Assembly (NCBI RefSeq): GCF_030272615.1
Contig: NC_081413.1
Location: 332,668,302 to 332,732,301, forward strand
Direction: 5' to 3'
DNA: 64,000 nucleotides
Source: Cryptomeria japonica
Lineage: Eukaryota; Streptophyta; Pinopsida; Cupressales; Cupressaceae
Shown: in pieces, positions 23,800 through 36,131 of the stretch
Numbering within the stretch: the first letter of the stretch is position 1
Layout of the letters: the number at the start of each line of letters is the position of its first letter
Notes under the pieces: generated by a model
Seen by the model: the letters and a program-made list of their open reading frames with translations, nothing else
What the model was told of the DNA's origin: nothing
The model's database searches: none
Made by a program: the position numbers and the translations under genes

Positions 23800-24665
23800 T
23801 GTTGACGTGTCTGAAATCGCATCGCTGCAAACTCCATACGGCCAACGCAAAATAGAATAGCCGACTGATTATCCTACTCTCTCTTGAGATAAGGAAGTCT
23901 CTAATGCTGTTTTCTAAGTTTGATCAGAGGAGACAACCTCAAGGTTTCTTTCGTCATGTCTTGATTGCGGGATCTCTCAGTGGCTTGATGTGTTTTTGCT
24001 GGAAACACAAGGGGGACTTACGTTTAATTGGCAATTTACGGATAAGTTCCCTGGAACTTTTACGATCTTTCCATCGGATGATATTGGTTAATTTTGATGT
24101 TGTTTTGGTAGGACTGTGGATTTTTCTAAGAAAAATAAAAAGGGGGGAAAGGAGGGAAGGATAGAGAGGGAGAGAGAGACACGAACTGCAAACTCTAACT
24201 AAGACAACAAATTCAGTCAAGCAGACAGACACCTCTAGGAAACTAGATTAAACATCATCAGCTATTTAGACACAATGTTTGCATAAATCTAGTGCAATCT
24301 TCAAAGGAGAAGCTAGATTTTCATATTATCAAGTACGATATTAGAACTTCTACATTCATAGTATGTATTTGATAACCGAACTGAGCATGAAAGGGTCTAG
24401 ATTAACCATGTAGAAAGAAAAGCAATCAGCTGTTCTCTAATGGTATGGACTGTAAAGATTCTATCAGATGCTTGATTAAAAAAAAAACGCTATGTAAAAT
24501 AAATAGACATAACTGAAAGCTTTCTAAATTAAGTGAAGAAGGAGACCATGCACTCACAAGGAAACTTGAAAGTAGTCTTAATTCATTGTATTAATTCCTG
24601 CAAATTTCTTCAGAGCTTTCACAACAATCCAAGAACTTCTTACAAAAAAGAGGGAAAACCAGTCC

Positions 24666-24674
24666 CTTAAATAG
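24666..24674 (-). promoter_or_regulatory. TATA-like box of LTR C
   Basis: The minus strand reads CTATTTAAG then GGACTGG, about 240 bp downstream of the reading frame's stop. The position matches that of the TATA box in LTR A. Confidence 0.5.
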
Positions 24675-24914
24675 GCTTCAAAAAGAATGAATGGCCTAGA
24701 TTTAATCTAAATAAGTGGCCCAGATTCATCCATAAAGCATTGCTGCCCATACCCATAAATGGGAGGCAAATATCAACAACTACCCCAAAATGGGCAATAA
24801 CTACCCAAAAAGGGATAATTACAACAATTTGGAACAAATCAAAAAAGGTGCACAAAAAGTTTTACAATTTGTTGACCAAAAGTCAATTGTCACCTTTTTG
24901 GACAAAAGTGTATT

Positions 24915-27900
24915 TTAAGATTTGGAGGGAAAAAAGCACTTTTGAGAAACTACTTTCTCTATTTCGGTTTCACACTCTTTCTCTAGAAACTGGTCCTCGC
25001 CATGCAGGTATTCCTGCCATAGATCATGACCTGCTGCTCCTTCCTCGCGAACGTATTCCTGGAATTTGATACATACCTGGAAGAGCAGACTAAATGGAGG
25101 CATGGGAGGGTGGCGAATTTTGTACTGCATGCCCTCGAGATACTGGTCCACGTGCTTTAAACCGTCCTTCCAGCTGGAGCGATTGCGCTCAAAGCATAAT
25201 ATGTCCGAATGGAACTGACCAGCAAAACTCAAGTCCCCAATAGAATAGGAAACCTTATCTGTCCCCAACCTTTCTTCCCAATCCGGCCGGATTACACTGT
25301 CGGACAGGTCATTTATCCATCCTGAAACCATTGATCGGAGGATGGTCTTACCTAGTTCTTGCATGTTCCCCAGAATTATCTCACATGCGTCACTTTCTTT
25401 GTCAATAATTTCCTTGGCGTCGTTCTTCATGGTGATGGTCCAGTACCACTCTTTGAGAACACTGATGCTATGAGGATCTAGGATGTCAGACAATGTGGGA
25501 ATTTGCGCATGTGTCCAAAAAAGAGCTCTCATGAGGGGAAGGGTAGAGGCTGCCACTTCGTGCATGTGAAGGGATTCCCTCTTTATCTCCAACAGCTTGA
25601 CTAGAGTGAGCTCTCGATGGAGGGCCATTTCTTTCACCTCTTTAAGGATCTGTTCTCCCCTTTTCTTGATGTCTTGCATCCATTCCTTGACGGCCTTTGC
25701 GGTATCCCGAATTCCTTCAAATTTAGTCGTGGTCCTTTGTGCCAATGCTGCTGGGGGAATATGGGATTCGAAGGGATTGTGCAATGGCCGTAGGAGCTGA
25801 TCGATGTATCCCTCGACTTGCTCAGCACGGGCCCGATACATATCCTTTTCCGCTGTGATCTCTTCGAGCTGTCTGAGTATGTTCTGCACTGAATCCTTAA
25901 ATTCTTCCTTTTCTTGCTCTTTGGTAGCTCGTCCGATGGGGACAATCGTAATGCTGTAATCTGCCAGTGTTATCTGATCTGCTGGCTTGTCTACGGGCGG
26001 GGTGGCAATATGAAGAGTGCGGTTCCTTTGCTCGTCCTTGATCACTCTAGAATATGCCCTTGGTTTCTTCTTCCCTTTAGCCTTTGCTTGATCCATTCAC
26101 GAGAAGATATCCTCTAGATCGATGGGTGCTTTAGTGGCGGCCCTGCGCTGAGCTCTGGCAATCAGCCACTCTTGAGGCACTGTCTGGGTCGATGATAGGG
26201 TCAAGTCAGCATTCTGTTCTCCTACGTTCTCAACCGACTGACCACAAATTCGTAGCTGCCCTGCCACCGGAGGAGTGAAAGAGGTAGGAAGCTCTTTGCT
26301 TGCAGCTGAGTTCTCCCCTATTTCACTGAAAAACTGTCTGACATCTTCATGTGAAGGTTGCTCTTCAGTTCTCTCGGGCTCATGAGTTTCGTCTATCCTT
26401 TGTTCTCCCTCGACGGTGGAGTCGTCCTTGGCTGTATTGAGGAGTAGCAACTCGTGACGGCTCTGCTGGGTAGGTTCATGCACTTCGACCCCCTGGGTGG
26501 ATGGGATTTCTCCTTCTTCCTTTTGGTTACCCAATTCGGTCAACTCGAGGGCTCTTAGCTCAGTGTCCAGTACATCAGGTGCAGGAGGATCATTGGCCTC
26601 AAATGCATCGATGTCGCTCTGGGAAGGTGGAGCAGGTACGCAATCCAATTCTATGGCATCGTCGGACGAACTGGGATCCTTTGAAGATGAAGTGACTTCT
26701 AGCCTCTTTATAGGAATCTTCTCCCTTCTTGTTCTTTTGGACGTCCGAGTTCCTCTGCAAGCCTTAGCTTTCTTTCTTTTCTCTGGTTTCTTAGTTCTTT
26801 CCCGGGGTGCACTAGATGTTCCTTCGTCTTTGGAAGACTGAGAATCGAGACTGCCCATCAAATGGTAAGTGAACTGGACTCCCTCATGGACTAGCCTCTC
26901 GATCTGCTGATGTAACCACTGATCTGTGTACCTTGCTGGGGCTACCATAACTGCTTCGAAATCTGTGATTGGGTCCTGAGACCAATCAACGCCTGGCAAG
27001 AGATGTCTTACTGCTTCGAATTCTCAGACCTGGAGGCAATTTCTTGAGTCCGTGAGCTGATCTGGGACCCGACGGTATTCAAAGAGTCGCATCTGCTGCA
27101 CACTCAACCTAGAATATTCCCGTTGCCTGACCTCGTAGTCATCAGAGCAATTCTTCCAATAGTCTTCAACTGACTCCTTTGCTCTGTATCTTCGACCACA
27201 TGCCCTTTTTGCCAGATTATCATGATCGAAGTGTTTTCTTGGGAAATGGTCCTGTAGGCCATAAGAGGCCAACTCTGCAAGGGACTCCTTTGCTAGGGTA
27301 GGGGTCTTCAAATGGACATCATGGATGCCTATGATCATAGGAAATGCGAATCCAGCCTGCTTGCTTTCTCGAAGTAAGATGCCGACGGGGCGTGACTGCC
27401 TTGCCACCTCCATAAGGATTACTTTGTCGGTTGGATACCGTGGAAGTCGAAGGGGGGCACCGTCGAAGCCAACTATTCGGATGTAGGAAAACCTTGGGAA
27501 CTGAATGAACTAGGCTCCATACCTCTGCACTAAAGTAGTAGCTTGGTTCGAGAGCCTTATGTGCAACCCTCCCTGCATTAGCCTAACTAGGCGCATCGTG
27601 AAGGCGTCATTGACGCGTTCATACTGACCAACCGTGTAAGCCGGGCTGTTCTTTTCCCTCTGAGCTATATCCTGGTAGTGCAGCTGTGGGTAACAATCAT
27701 AGACTTTCACCTGATCGGGCCCATTCCCGATCTCACCTTTCATTGTCAATCCTGGCAGTGGCTGGTTCTTTGCGAACATATAGACCAAATAGGAGGTCAT
27801 GGTGAAGTACTTCTTCGTTTCGAGCTCAATCAGCTAAGTGTGGATGTTATCGCTTATGATCTGGGCCCAGTCAAACTTAGACTTTCCGGCGAAGACCTGC

Positions 27901-28568
27901 TCTGTAAAATAGAACATCCATTCTTCAAAGTAGCTGGACTTAGGAAGTCCCATGACTCGGCTGAGTAAGGTGACCATATCCCCATGTTCATTATGAAAAT
28001 CACTCCTGGGGGTCTTTTTCACAATCCTGGTGCTCGAAGGCCTTTTCTCCTTGAACCATTCCTCGTTAATCAGTGCTTTGCATCAGGCTGGATTCATATC
28101 ATATGCCCCTTGTGCTTCGTCTATGGTTGTAGCTGTGGGATTATTTGGAAAGGGGATATCAAATGCATCACCAATAGCCTCAGGGGAGAAGTCGGCGATA
28201 GTCATATTCTCCAGAAGCACTAGTCTGGACTTTGGTTCGTAATGCCGAGCAGCCTCCACTACTAATTCATAGTTCTGGATTGCTGGAGGAAAACCTGCCG
28301 CTTGGGCGATGCCACTTTCCACCATCTGCCTAGGCCTGCCATATGCGTTGGGTGAGAAGACCCAATTCCTGAAGTCCTGAATATCAATATGGCCAAGGTC
28401 GGTATCACCAATGTTGTCCCAGACGCTCTGAATTTTTGACTCCCTCAATCCTCCCCTTTGATACTGGTACTTCATCTTTTCAACCTTATGCGGGATGTCT
28501 GATTTGGATGCTCGTGAGGTCTCGGCTGCAGCGGGCGTTTTTGATGTTTCCACCGTCGATTTAGGCAT
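24915..28568 (-). pseudogene. LTR-encoded protein of family C (five in-frame stops, no frameshift)
   Basis: A single frame of 1,218 codons from Met at 28568 to 24915, broken only by stops at 28083, 27834, 27510, 27024 and 26097. It is homologous to the family A protein in the same order: KMKYQYQ near residue 33, an IGDTDLGHIDIQDF block, TLLSRVMGL near 198, SYLVY, then FIQFPRFSYIRI and LPRYPTDKVILME near 375. A long acidic Ser/Glu-rich linker with KKPEKRKK and KRTRREK basic patches follows. A DKPADQITLADYSI block (A: DKPLDEMSAADYKV) leads into a coiled-coil C-terminus. Identity to A is low but the motif order is clear. No catalytic motif or known domain is recognised. Confidence 0.75.
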
Positions 28569-28989
28569 CTATCCTGCACAATCGGACGCGGATTACGAGG
28601 TGATACAAGAAAGGTAATGCAGGATAGATAAGAAAATGCTCCAACATGCCGGGATTAATCTTAAAATTTGGTTTGGACGTGGAGCAATATTTCTAGGTAA
28701 CAGCTTGATCAATCTCGAAACCAGAATATTCATGAAGATTCCTGACTACGCATTTATACTTATTATTTCTGGATTTTGGATTAATTTACAACAGAGGCAA
28801 AGCATGAAAATTTTCCTAAGTTTGAAAAGAGGTGCAATTTCTGGCGAAGCCTTAAGAGTGGATTTCTAAATTTTGAGCGTTTGAACAATGTTTATGAGCA
28901 AAAGAGATGCAAATTTCAAGAATTCAAGCATTGCGATCAAATTTTACGATTTGCCCATTCGATTTAAGCATTTTTTCAAATGGTTATAT

Positions 28990-31010
28990 GCAACAAAGCG
29001 TACTTACCTGATGGGAGCAGATGGTGAAAGATTAGCCAACCTTGTCGCGTGAAATGAACGGACGCTCCTTGTTTTCGGACTTTGGATGGTTTTCAAATTC
29101 TGAACTGCGTTTTCCTCCTTGCGAGACTTGCAAATTTCGCATCTTCCACTTCGCGATTTGCACACCTCTGGCGAATTTCGGAGGTCTGACCCACTTTGGT
29201 GAATTTCGGACCTTTCGCTTCCTCTTTTGCAAACTTGGAAACTTTGCGACCTCCACCTGCTGGGGGTCTTGGGCGTTTGGCGGTTTTCAGAGCACCGACA
29301 CTGTTTTGGAGGTAAAACCTCGGACTTGAAAGACGATCTTGCAACTTTCGGAGCTGGGGTGCTCTCGCCACTTTGGAGATATTCTCGGACTTCAACGGCT
29401 TCGCCAAAACTACGGATTCTTAACTCATTATTGATGGCTTCAGACTAACCTCGGACCTCAACGCGCTTCTGTATTTCGAAGCTTAGAGGTTTTCGGTATA
29501 CTTGGTGATTTTAACCTTTGGCGGCTTCAGGCTTCCTGGAGAGTTTTTTGCAATGACTTCGGAGGATTTGAACGAATTTGCAAGCTTCGCAAACCTTTAA
29601 ACTATGCCATTCCTTGCGATTTTCGTGACTTCAAGAGTCACGACGCCTTTATTTGTAAAAAACTTCGGAGCTGGAGGCATTCTCGCGATTTTCGGACTAA
29701 ATGCGTCCCTTTGAATGTTTCGCGTTTTCTTCATTTGCTTTCTAGGGTCCGAATTTGAGGGTTTAGAGTTTTTCGGAACTGGGGGGGGGCTTTGGTGAAT
29801 TTCGCGATGACCTTGGGGCTCGAATGGAGAAGCTCGGATTCCAAGCGCTATGTTGCCTTGAGCGTTCGAAGTGTATTTTGCCAATAAACTTCGGAGCACT
29901 CGACCCATGTATTCGTCGTGATTTCGGAGCTGGAGGCGTTCTTTTAAATGTTTCGCGTTTTCTTCACTTTAATCCCAAGGGTCCGAAAAAAGAGAACTTA
30001 AGTGATTTCAAGCGATTTCGGACCTAAACATGCTTTCGCGACTTTTATTATCTCACATCTCTGAGCTAGGGTCCGAAAATCGGCTCTAAGCGTTTTTTCG
30101 GAGTTGGGAGCACTCTTGAAATACTTCGCGTTTTCAAAACTGCGCAAAATTAAACGCTTCTTTACTCTTTTGAATTTCGTTCTTAGGGTCCGAAAATAGG
30201 AACTTGAAGGTTTTCGGAGGCTAAAGCACTTTTTTCTTTTAAACTCGACGCCCTTTGCACTTTTCTAACTTTACTCCAGGTCCGAATTTGAGCGCTTTAG
30301 GCAATTTCGGACCTCGACGCGCTTCTTTTCTTTCAAATTCAACCTAAGGTCCGAATTTGGAACTTAAGCGATTTTCTGGGCTAGGAGAGTCCTTGGAACA
30401 TTTCACACCCTTTCTATTATTTTAAAAAAACAAATAGCTCTAAGGTCCGAATTTGAGCGCCTTAGGCAATTTCGGACCTTGACGTGCTTCTGTGGACGCT
30501 TCGCGTTTTAATCTTTTAATCTTATGGTCCGAGATTGGGCGTATTGAGGGTTCTCGGATTTTGACATGCTTGGCGAGCTCTAAAAGAAACCTCGGATCTA
30601 GGGGACGACCTCGCAAACTTGATACATTATCCCATTTACCCCCCAGGGTCCGAAAATGGGAACTTGAGGCGAATTTCGGACCAAAACGTGCCTTTGACAG
30701 ACCCCAGTTTCGCCCCAAGGTCCGAAGATGGACATTTAAAGTGATTTCCAGACCTAGAGCTACCTTTGCAACATTTAAAAGAACTTCTGCATTATTTTCG
30801 GACCAAGTAGGGAGCATCAGATTTTGAAATTTTCGTCCCACGGTCTAAATTTCGATCCCCTGAGCGATTTTGGCAAGATTAGCTTAGTGAAATTCTGACC
30901 CCCTTCGGGCCTCTAGGTCCGAAATCTGCCCTTTAGACAATTTTGAAAACTTGCACGAAATGTTGAACCTCCTACTAGCCCTTTGCCAGGTTCCACAAAT
31001 CTGGATTTAG
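28990..31010 (-). repeat. GGTCCGAAA-motif-rich leader of LTR C
   Basis: GGTCCGAAA or its complement TTTCGGACC recurs dozens of times at irregular spacing, often next to CTTGAGG, GCGCTTT or TTCGCG words. The intervening sequence is not a clean tandem unit. A similar field lies at 55900-57080 in element C2. No gene is apparent in this stretch. Confidence 0.7.
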
Positions 31011-31470
31011 GAGGCATCAGAATACTAAGGCACTTGGCCGGGCAATTCGATCTTTCATCAGCAGGCGAAAATCATCTCTCGCTCAAACCTTACAAACGTC
31101 GGGTGACAAACCTTATGCAATCGGCCTCACAGCTGTGGTGCGGAAAATGTCGACTTTGATCTTCGTGCGACCCTTAGGCGCACTGCTCTTGCTTGGCGGG
31201 CTCTGCCAATTCCTACCACCTTACGCCTATCTAAGGCGATTCTCAAAACTTCGAGCAAAGCTCTTGGCGTTCATGCCCGAGAGCTAGACTAGTCAGGAGG
31301 ACTTATCGGTTCATTACTTCAACGTCAATCAGTTTACGGATCGGTCACGAACTCACTCGAAGAGACGCGAGAAACTCTGCTTGGAACCTAGCAGGACAAC
31401 GATGAAAAGCTCAAAACGGGAAGGGGGACCTTGTCAGCGACAGGGAGCGTGTGCAACACACAACAGTTTG

Positions 31471-31756
31471 GAGCTTGGCCTTCTTAACTTTGTCATCACT
31501 TTCATAGATGTTTTTTTAAGTTTGTCCCAAATTTCTTTTGCTGAGTCATAGTGCATTACCTTGACAAACTCTTATTTGGACATATCACACAACATAGTAT
31601 TTATGGCTTTTGCATTTTTTTCACTAGCCTTCTTTATAGGCTGATCCGTTGGTGGAAGTGTTGGAGTTTTATAACCACTCACAAATGATTGCCAAATATC
31701 AAAAGCAAGAGCTGTTAGATAAGCTCACATCCTTATGCTCCATAATGCATAATTTG
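31471..31756 (-). pseudogene. Copia gag, N-terminal part
   Basis: The minus strand reads a DUF4219/UBN2-like gag start (YALWSIRM, ALAFDIWQSFVSGYKTP, then KEIWDKLKK) with two stops. It continues rightwards past solo LTR B into the gag start codon at 33721 and leftwards past LTR C into 23799. Confidence 0.8.
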
Positions 31757-31864
31757 TGTAATGTCCCCTTCTCACTGATGACCTTCTAGTGGTCCATTAG
31801 CCTATTCCTGAGACCCGTAGGCTAGGTGGAATGAAGAATGAGGGTCCAACATTGATGAAACGAG

Positions 31865-31999
31865 GACTTACTATTTTTAGTAAGTCAGGGAATGACCATT
31901 CTGGTGTTACTGTCCTACTGAGCTCTCCATGCTTTGCCTCTGGAAGCGAAGATCATGCTTTTTTGAGCATTAGTTCTTGACTTACTATTTTTAGTAAGT
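31865..31999. repeat. Two copies of the ACTTACTA inverted repeat in LTR B
   Basis: Perfect palindromes at 31865-31886 and 31980-31999, the same pair as in LTR B'. The first is extended by a complementary base pair (G...C here, A...T in B'), a change that keeps pairing. Confidence 0.8.
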
Positions 32000-32450
32000 G
32001 GCAGTGTGGCACAATTCTATTTTTGGCAGTAGACAGGGTTCTGATTCTGCAACAGTTCTGTGGTCGTCCGGGCTTAGTTTCATCCTAGATAATAATCAGT
32101 ACGGGAGTCATTTGCGACATAATTAAATATTATTTCCTTATCCTAAGGTTAATATTTAATTAATCTGATTATTGGCTATTGGTTTATTAAATTTGGGATT
32201 AATGCCTATTTTATCCTAAGTTTTTGGCGAAATTCATGTGTACTATGGGATGTCGAAATATTTTAGAGGAATATTATTTCACATTGCATCTCCATTATTT
32301 GCCAAGTGATTGACGCGGGTCCTCTCCCTTTTGGCGTGAGTTTTGACTTATGAAAAGTGGCGCTACACTTGGGTCCACATGTAGTGGAATGAAATGCAAA
32401 TGCAAGGCGTTGAATTTGGAGGAATTGCATTTGGGTTTGGGGAGTGAAGT

Positions 32451-32458
32451 TATAAATA
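32451..32458 (+). promoter_or_regulatory. TATA box of LTR B
   Basis: TATAAATA followed by TGAGACTTGG, conserved with 9436 in LTR B'. Confidence 0.55.
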
Positions 32459-33241
32459 TGAGACTTGGGCTCCCATTTGCACTATCTATGAAAATTGCAT
32501 CGTTATGCTGCCGGTTTGGCGACTGAAAATCAGAGCTTCGAAGTATGGCTTCCTAGCTAAGTCTCAGTTTCGTACTTGCAAGATAGTACCTAGCTGTGTC
32601 CTTGTATTCCCAATGCTGTTGGTGAATGAGTTGCAGATTGTGGAGTGTTCTATGTGGGATTTGAGTGTTTTCTGGTTGCTGGTCGCGGGATTGTTGAAAG
32701 TATATTTTGCTCACACCTCTTAACCAGGCGACTCCATCATTCTGGGTATCGACTCATCCTTCCTTCCTAGCCATGGCGATACATTGTGTAAGTTTTTAGC
32801 AATTTTAATTGAGCAATGATTTTTCTAGACAAAATCGAACTTCCTAGGTCTAGCGTTGGATTTTGTGCTTGCATTGGGATGCGTGCCAAATAGTTGTTGG
32901 GTTGTTGGGGTTGTAGCTTTGATTGGTTGCTGTTGTGAGTGAATTATGGTGGGTTTGGGACTGGTTTGAGTCAAATTGGATGAAAAATGAGGGAGTTATG
33001 AGCATTTGGGTGTTTCCATGGGCTGCTGTTTTGTACTTTCAGCTTGCAGATTGATTGTAACAGAAAATTATATTCTTGCTGTAGAAATCTGCATTACTCT
33101 CCTTTCATCTCTAATTTTGTAAGGTTGTTTCAGTAGTACTGATCAATCATTCTTGCTGTCCTTATTTTGTAATTCCCACTACATAAGTGGAAGAGGCTGG
33201 CTTAGCCGCCTTCTTACTTTGAAATTCAGTTTATGTACTCA

Positions 33242-33360
33242 GTCCTCCCACTGAATAAGTGGTCGAGTGATAAGTTTAATGCAATTGTCCTCCCGCTGAA
33301 ATATGTGGTAGAGTGATAGTTTAATGTAATGTCCTCCCGCTGAAATATGCGGTAGAGTGA
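33242..33360 (+). repeat. Three hairpin units in LTR B
   Basis: Units start near 33242, 33287 and 33331, about 45 bp apart, with stems CCACT/AGTGG and CCGC/GYGG around GAATA or TGAAATAT loops. They correspond to 10268-10433 in LTR B'. Confidence 0.7.
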
Positions 33361-33666
33361 TTGAATTTCAGTTTCTTGTCATTTTCCCTTGGCCGGTTTA
33401 CCGCCAAGAGTTTGGTTTCTATCCTGCTGGATAAACAGAAGGGTCTGGCTTGCCACCCAGGCATTGTAATTTCAGTTTGATTATTGTTGCTAATGATCCC
33501 TGGAACACCGTATGCTCTCACCCTCCCAGACTGGGCTCTCGGTAAACAAAAGGTGGAAGGGTTCCCTTTCAGCAGTTTGGATTATTTCTCTAATCGTAAC
33601 GGGTTGTGGTGATTGCTTGTATCTCTTATTGTTAAAAATAAAAATAAAAATTAGTGGGATATTACA

Positions 33667-33723
33667 GTTTGTTCCATCAAATAATGGAGCTCTATTTGAG
33701 GAGAAACCTTCTTGACAAGTCAT
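33667..33723 (-). pseudogene. Copia gag start
   Basis: The minus-strand ATG at 33721-33723 begins a gag reading MTCQEGFSSNRAPLFDGTN, which matches the usual copia gag opening (APLFDGTNY). It is interrupted after 19 codons by LTR B. It lies 50 bp after the primer-binding site. Confidence 0.75.
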
Positions 33724-33772
33724 GTGTGCTCCTAAGATCTACCTTCTAGTGGCTAGACTATTTCTGAAGGAA

Positions 33773-33787
33773 CTCACTTTGATACCA
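33773..33787 (-). other. Copia primer-binding site (initiator Met tRNA type)
   Basis: The minus strand reads TGGTATCAAAGTGAG, the common TGGTATCA-type primer site of plant copia elements, directly inside the LTR end. Confidence 0.75.
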
Positions 33788-34562
33788 ATTAAAGAGCACA
33801 CACTTATTGAGAGGGTGGGGGGTGAATCAATATAAGACAAACTTTTACTTATTAAAAATTTAACACACACAAGATCCACACAATTAACAACACAAGATTT
33901 ATGTGGAAGCCCTTTAAAGGAAAAACTATGGAGGACTGCTTGGATCTATTGTCCAAATCCAGCTACAACAAAAATAAAACGAACTTATAATATTTGCAAG
34001 CACCAACCCATTGGAGACACCAATCCCAACTTATAGAATTTGCAAATACCAACCTACTAGAGACACTAATTCCCATTGATCTCTTCTTTTAGGAGGCACC
34101 AACCTCATCTGCAAAATCTCACCTTTTGGATGTTGTTTCTTCAATGGATGATGATCATATTTTTTTGCACTTTCACACTTAATAAAATTTGCTCTGCATT
34201 AAATCTGCTTTGCTTTGTATTCGAATAATAAAACATTTTTTCACACCATACCTACAACATGCTTCACATTTTTATATCCCTTTGGGCCCCAAAATTAATT
34301 ACATAAAACACATAGGTCGGCCCAGTGAAATTAAATCATAATAATAAAATTCCATTAGTCAGCCTCCAATTACACCTTTTTCAAAATAATAAAATTCCAT
34401 GAGTCAATCTCCAATCAAAGCCAATATAACAAACAATCTCCCAAACTTTGACATCAATGACAATATTTCCAATAATCAAACTCTAACATCAATGATCATA
34501 TTTCCAACAATCTTGCTTCTTGAACAAAACACACTTTGACATCAATGACAACATTTCCAACA
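33788..34562 (-). mobile_element. 5' LTR of the host copia element
   Basis: The minus strand starts TGTTGGAAATGTTGTC at 34562 and runs to the primer site. Near the end is CACCCTCTCAATAAGTG, like the end of solo LTR G. The first 120 bp hold three imperfect copies of the LTR start (34562, about 34512 and 34473). The 3' LTR is outside the window. Boundaries at the primer-site end are uncertain by a few bases. Confidence 0.65.
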
Positions 34563-36131
34563 TACTTTTACCTTTAAAAATAAAAGGTTGCAAGAGATTG
34601 TTGGATGGCTTAAATGCACACCCCCCATGATCTACTGGTATGGTGCAACTACATCTTACAAAGAAACATATAGCCAACCAAAATATGCCATGTACCTTCA
34701 TCATTGACACTGGACTACATTATTCGATCCTTTATGGATCAATCAAGATTGATTACTTCTAAGATCAACATCTCTAACAAATCTATAGATGAGCAAAAGT
34801 GGATACTCTGATTTTTTGATGGATGCATCATATTTACTTGATCTTGCTTTTGGAGGGATGTACTCAACCATCCATCAATCTACCGAAATCACCCAAATCT
34901 TGCCATGTAGCCATATACTTTTGCCTTCGAGAACATGATCAACACCTCTTTGCTAATTGTGTTTCTTTATGAAGATTAATTGCACTAAAGGCCCAGTCAT
35001 GAACATACATGTCACCACTCTATAGGAAACTTCGATGTTGGATACATATAAGTTGCTAACTTGTACCATTGTGGTTGATCAAGAGATGGTTAACCTGCCA
35101 AATCAATCCATAGATCCATGCAAAGTCTGGTAATTGGTCTCTCAACAAAAGGAAATAAAACACAAGGGAAGGAAATTCTCAATAACAAGTCAACGAACAA
35201 ATATAACATTGAAGGAATAGACTATGGCAAATTTTGATCTTCACAAAAACTTCAGAAAACTAGTTTTCCATGAACATAATAAGGAACAAATATGAAGACA
35301 TATATGGGGCAAGGAACAAATTGACAAATCATGACACGAGTCGACACAAGCAAAGCCATAATAAAATTGTCTTAGATCGGTTGTTAACAGCTACAACATG
35401 CCAAATTTTATAGAAATCTAGGCCGCTATTTTAATTTTTTAGCTTGCCCTATATCTTTGCAATTATGGTTCTGATAACAGATTTGTGTGTTTTCTTGGTG
35501 TTTTAAAGTCATTTTCCTTAAAATTTCTTGAGTTATATAACTATTTGAACTTCTAGTTTTTATCACTCTTGTTTGGCATTCTGGTTTAGCAAGGTAGTTT
35601 AAGTCTAAAGTTGAAACTGAAGTAATCCTTTTAACCGGGTTATGTAATGAATTTTAATGTGTTTGGGTCCTAGTTAATATACCTCTCTCAGTTAAGTGAG
35701 TTCTCATGTCCCTTCTCTATTTTTTTATTTCTAGTCGCTAGAATTTATGCTGGTGCAATGAGTTGGGTCCCAGGGTATTTGTATTTGAATAGGGTTGAAC
35801 TTTTTAATTATATTTGGATTTAGATGTATTTATCTTCTAGATATCCCTTTTTCATTGGAAGACTCCTGGAACAAAAATTTCAATAAGATATTGTTACAGT
35901 GCCATCTAGACATTGATTTCCTTTAGTTTTGTTTATTAATATGTATTGATGGGTCAAGTTTGGACAAGCGATTTGGATCTAGATGAGAATAATCTATTTC
36001 CACTTGTTTATTGTGCACACTATTAGAATTCATTCCTTTCTCCTTTTTATGCCCATGCTTTTTTTATGTTAATCTATTGTCTAAGAAGTGATATTTGAAA
36101 TGGCATGTTGTAATAGATGTTTACCATGTAG
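34563..36131. other. Unassigned DNA upstream of the exon-like block
   Basis: I see no convincing gene or complete mobile element. 34563-35400 has no recognisable coding. 35400-36131 is T-rich on the plus strand and ends in a good splice acceptor at 36131, so its last part could be an intron. Confidence 0.4.

Larger units (their letters stand above)
23800..31465 (-). mobile_element. Solo giant LTR C (7,666 bp), carries an internal reading frame
   Basis: The plus strand begins TGTTGACGTG at 23800 and ends ...GCAACACACAACA at 31465, flanked by a perfect TSD GTTTG (23795-23799 and 31466-31470). Removing it restores the copia gag frame exactly. Read on the minus strand: TGTTGTGTGTTGC start, a 2.9-kb leader rich in GGTCCGAAA motifs, the reading frame 28568-24915, a TATTTAAG box, and about 840 bp of R-U5. 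It shares the TGTTG...CAACA ends and layout with LTR A but little nucleotide sequence. Confidence 0.9.
31757..33666 (+). mobile_element. Solo LTR B (1,910 bp)
   Basis: It starts TGTAATGTCCCC at 31757 and ends ...GATATTACA at 33666. The flanks ATTTG (31752-31756) and GTTTG (33667-33671) differ at one base, consistent with an aged TSD. It lies in copia gag about 20 codons after the start. It contains the paired inverted repeats (31865-31886, 31980-31999), a TATA box at 32451 and three hairpin units. No open frame is convincing. Confidence 0.85.
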
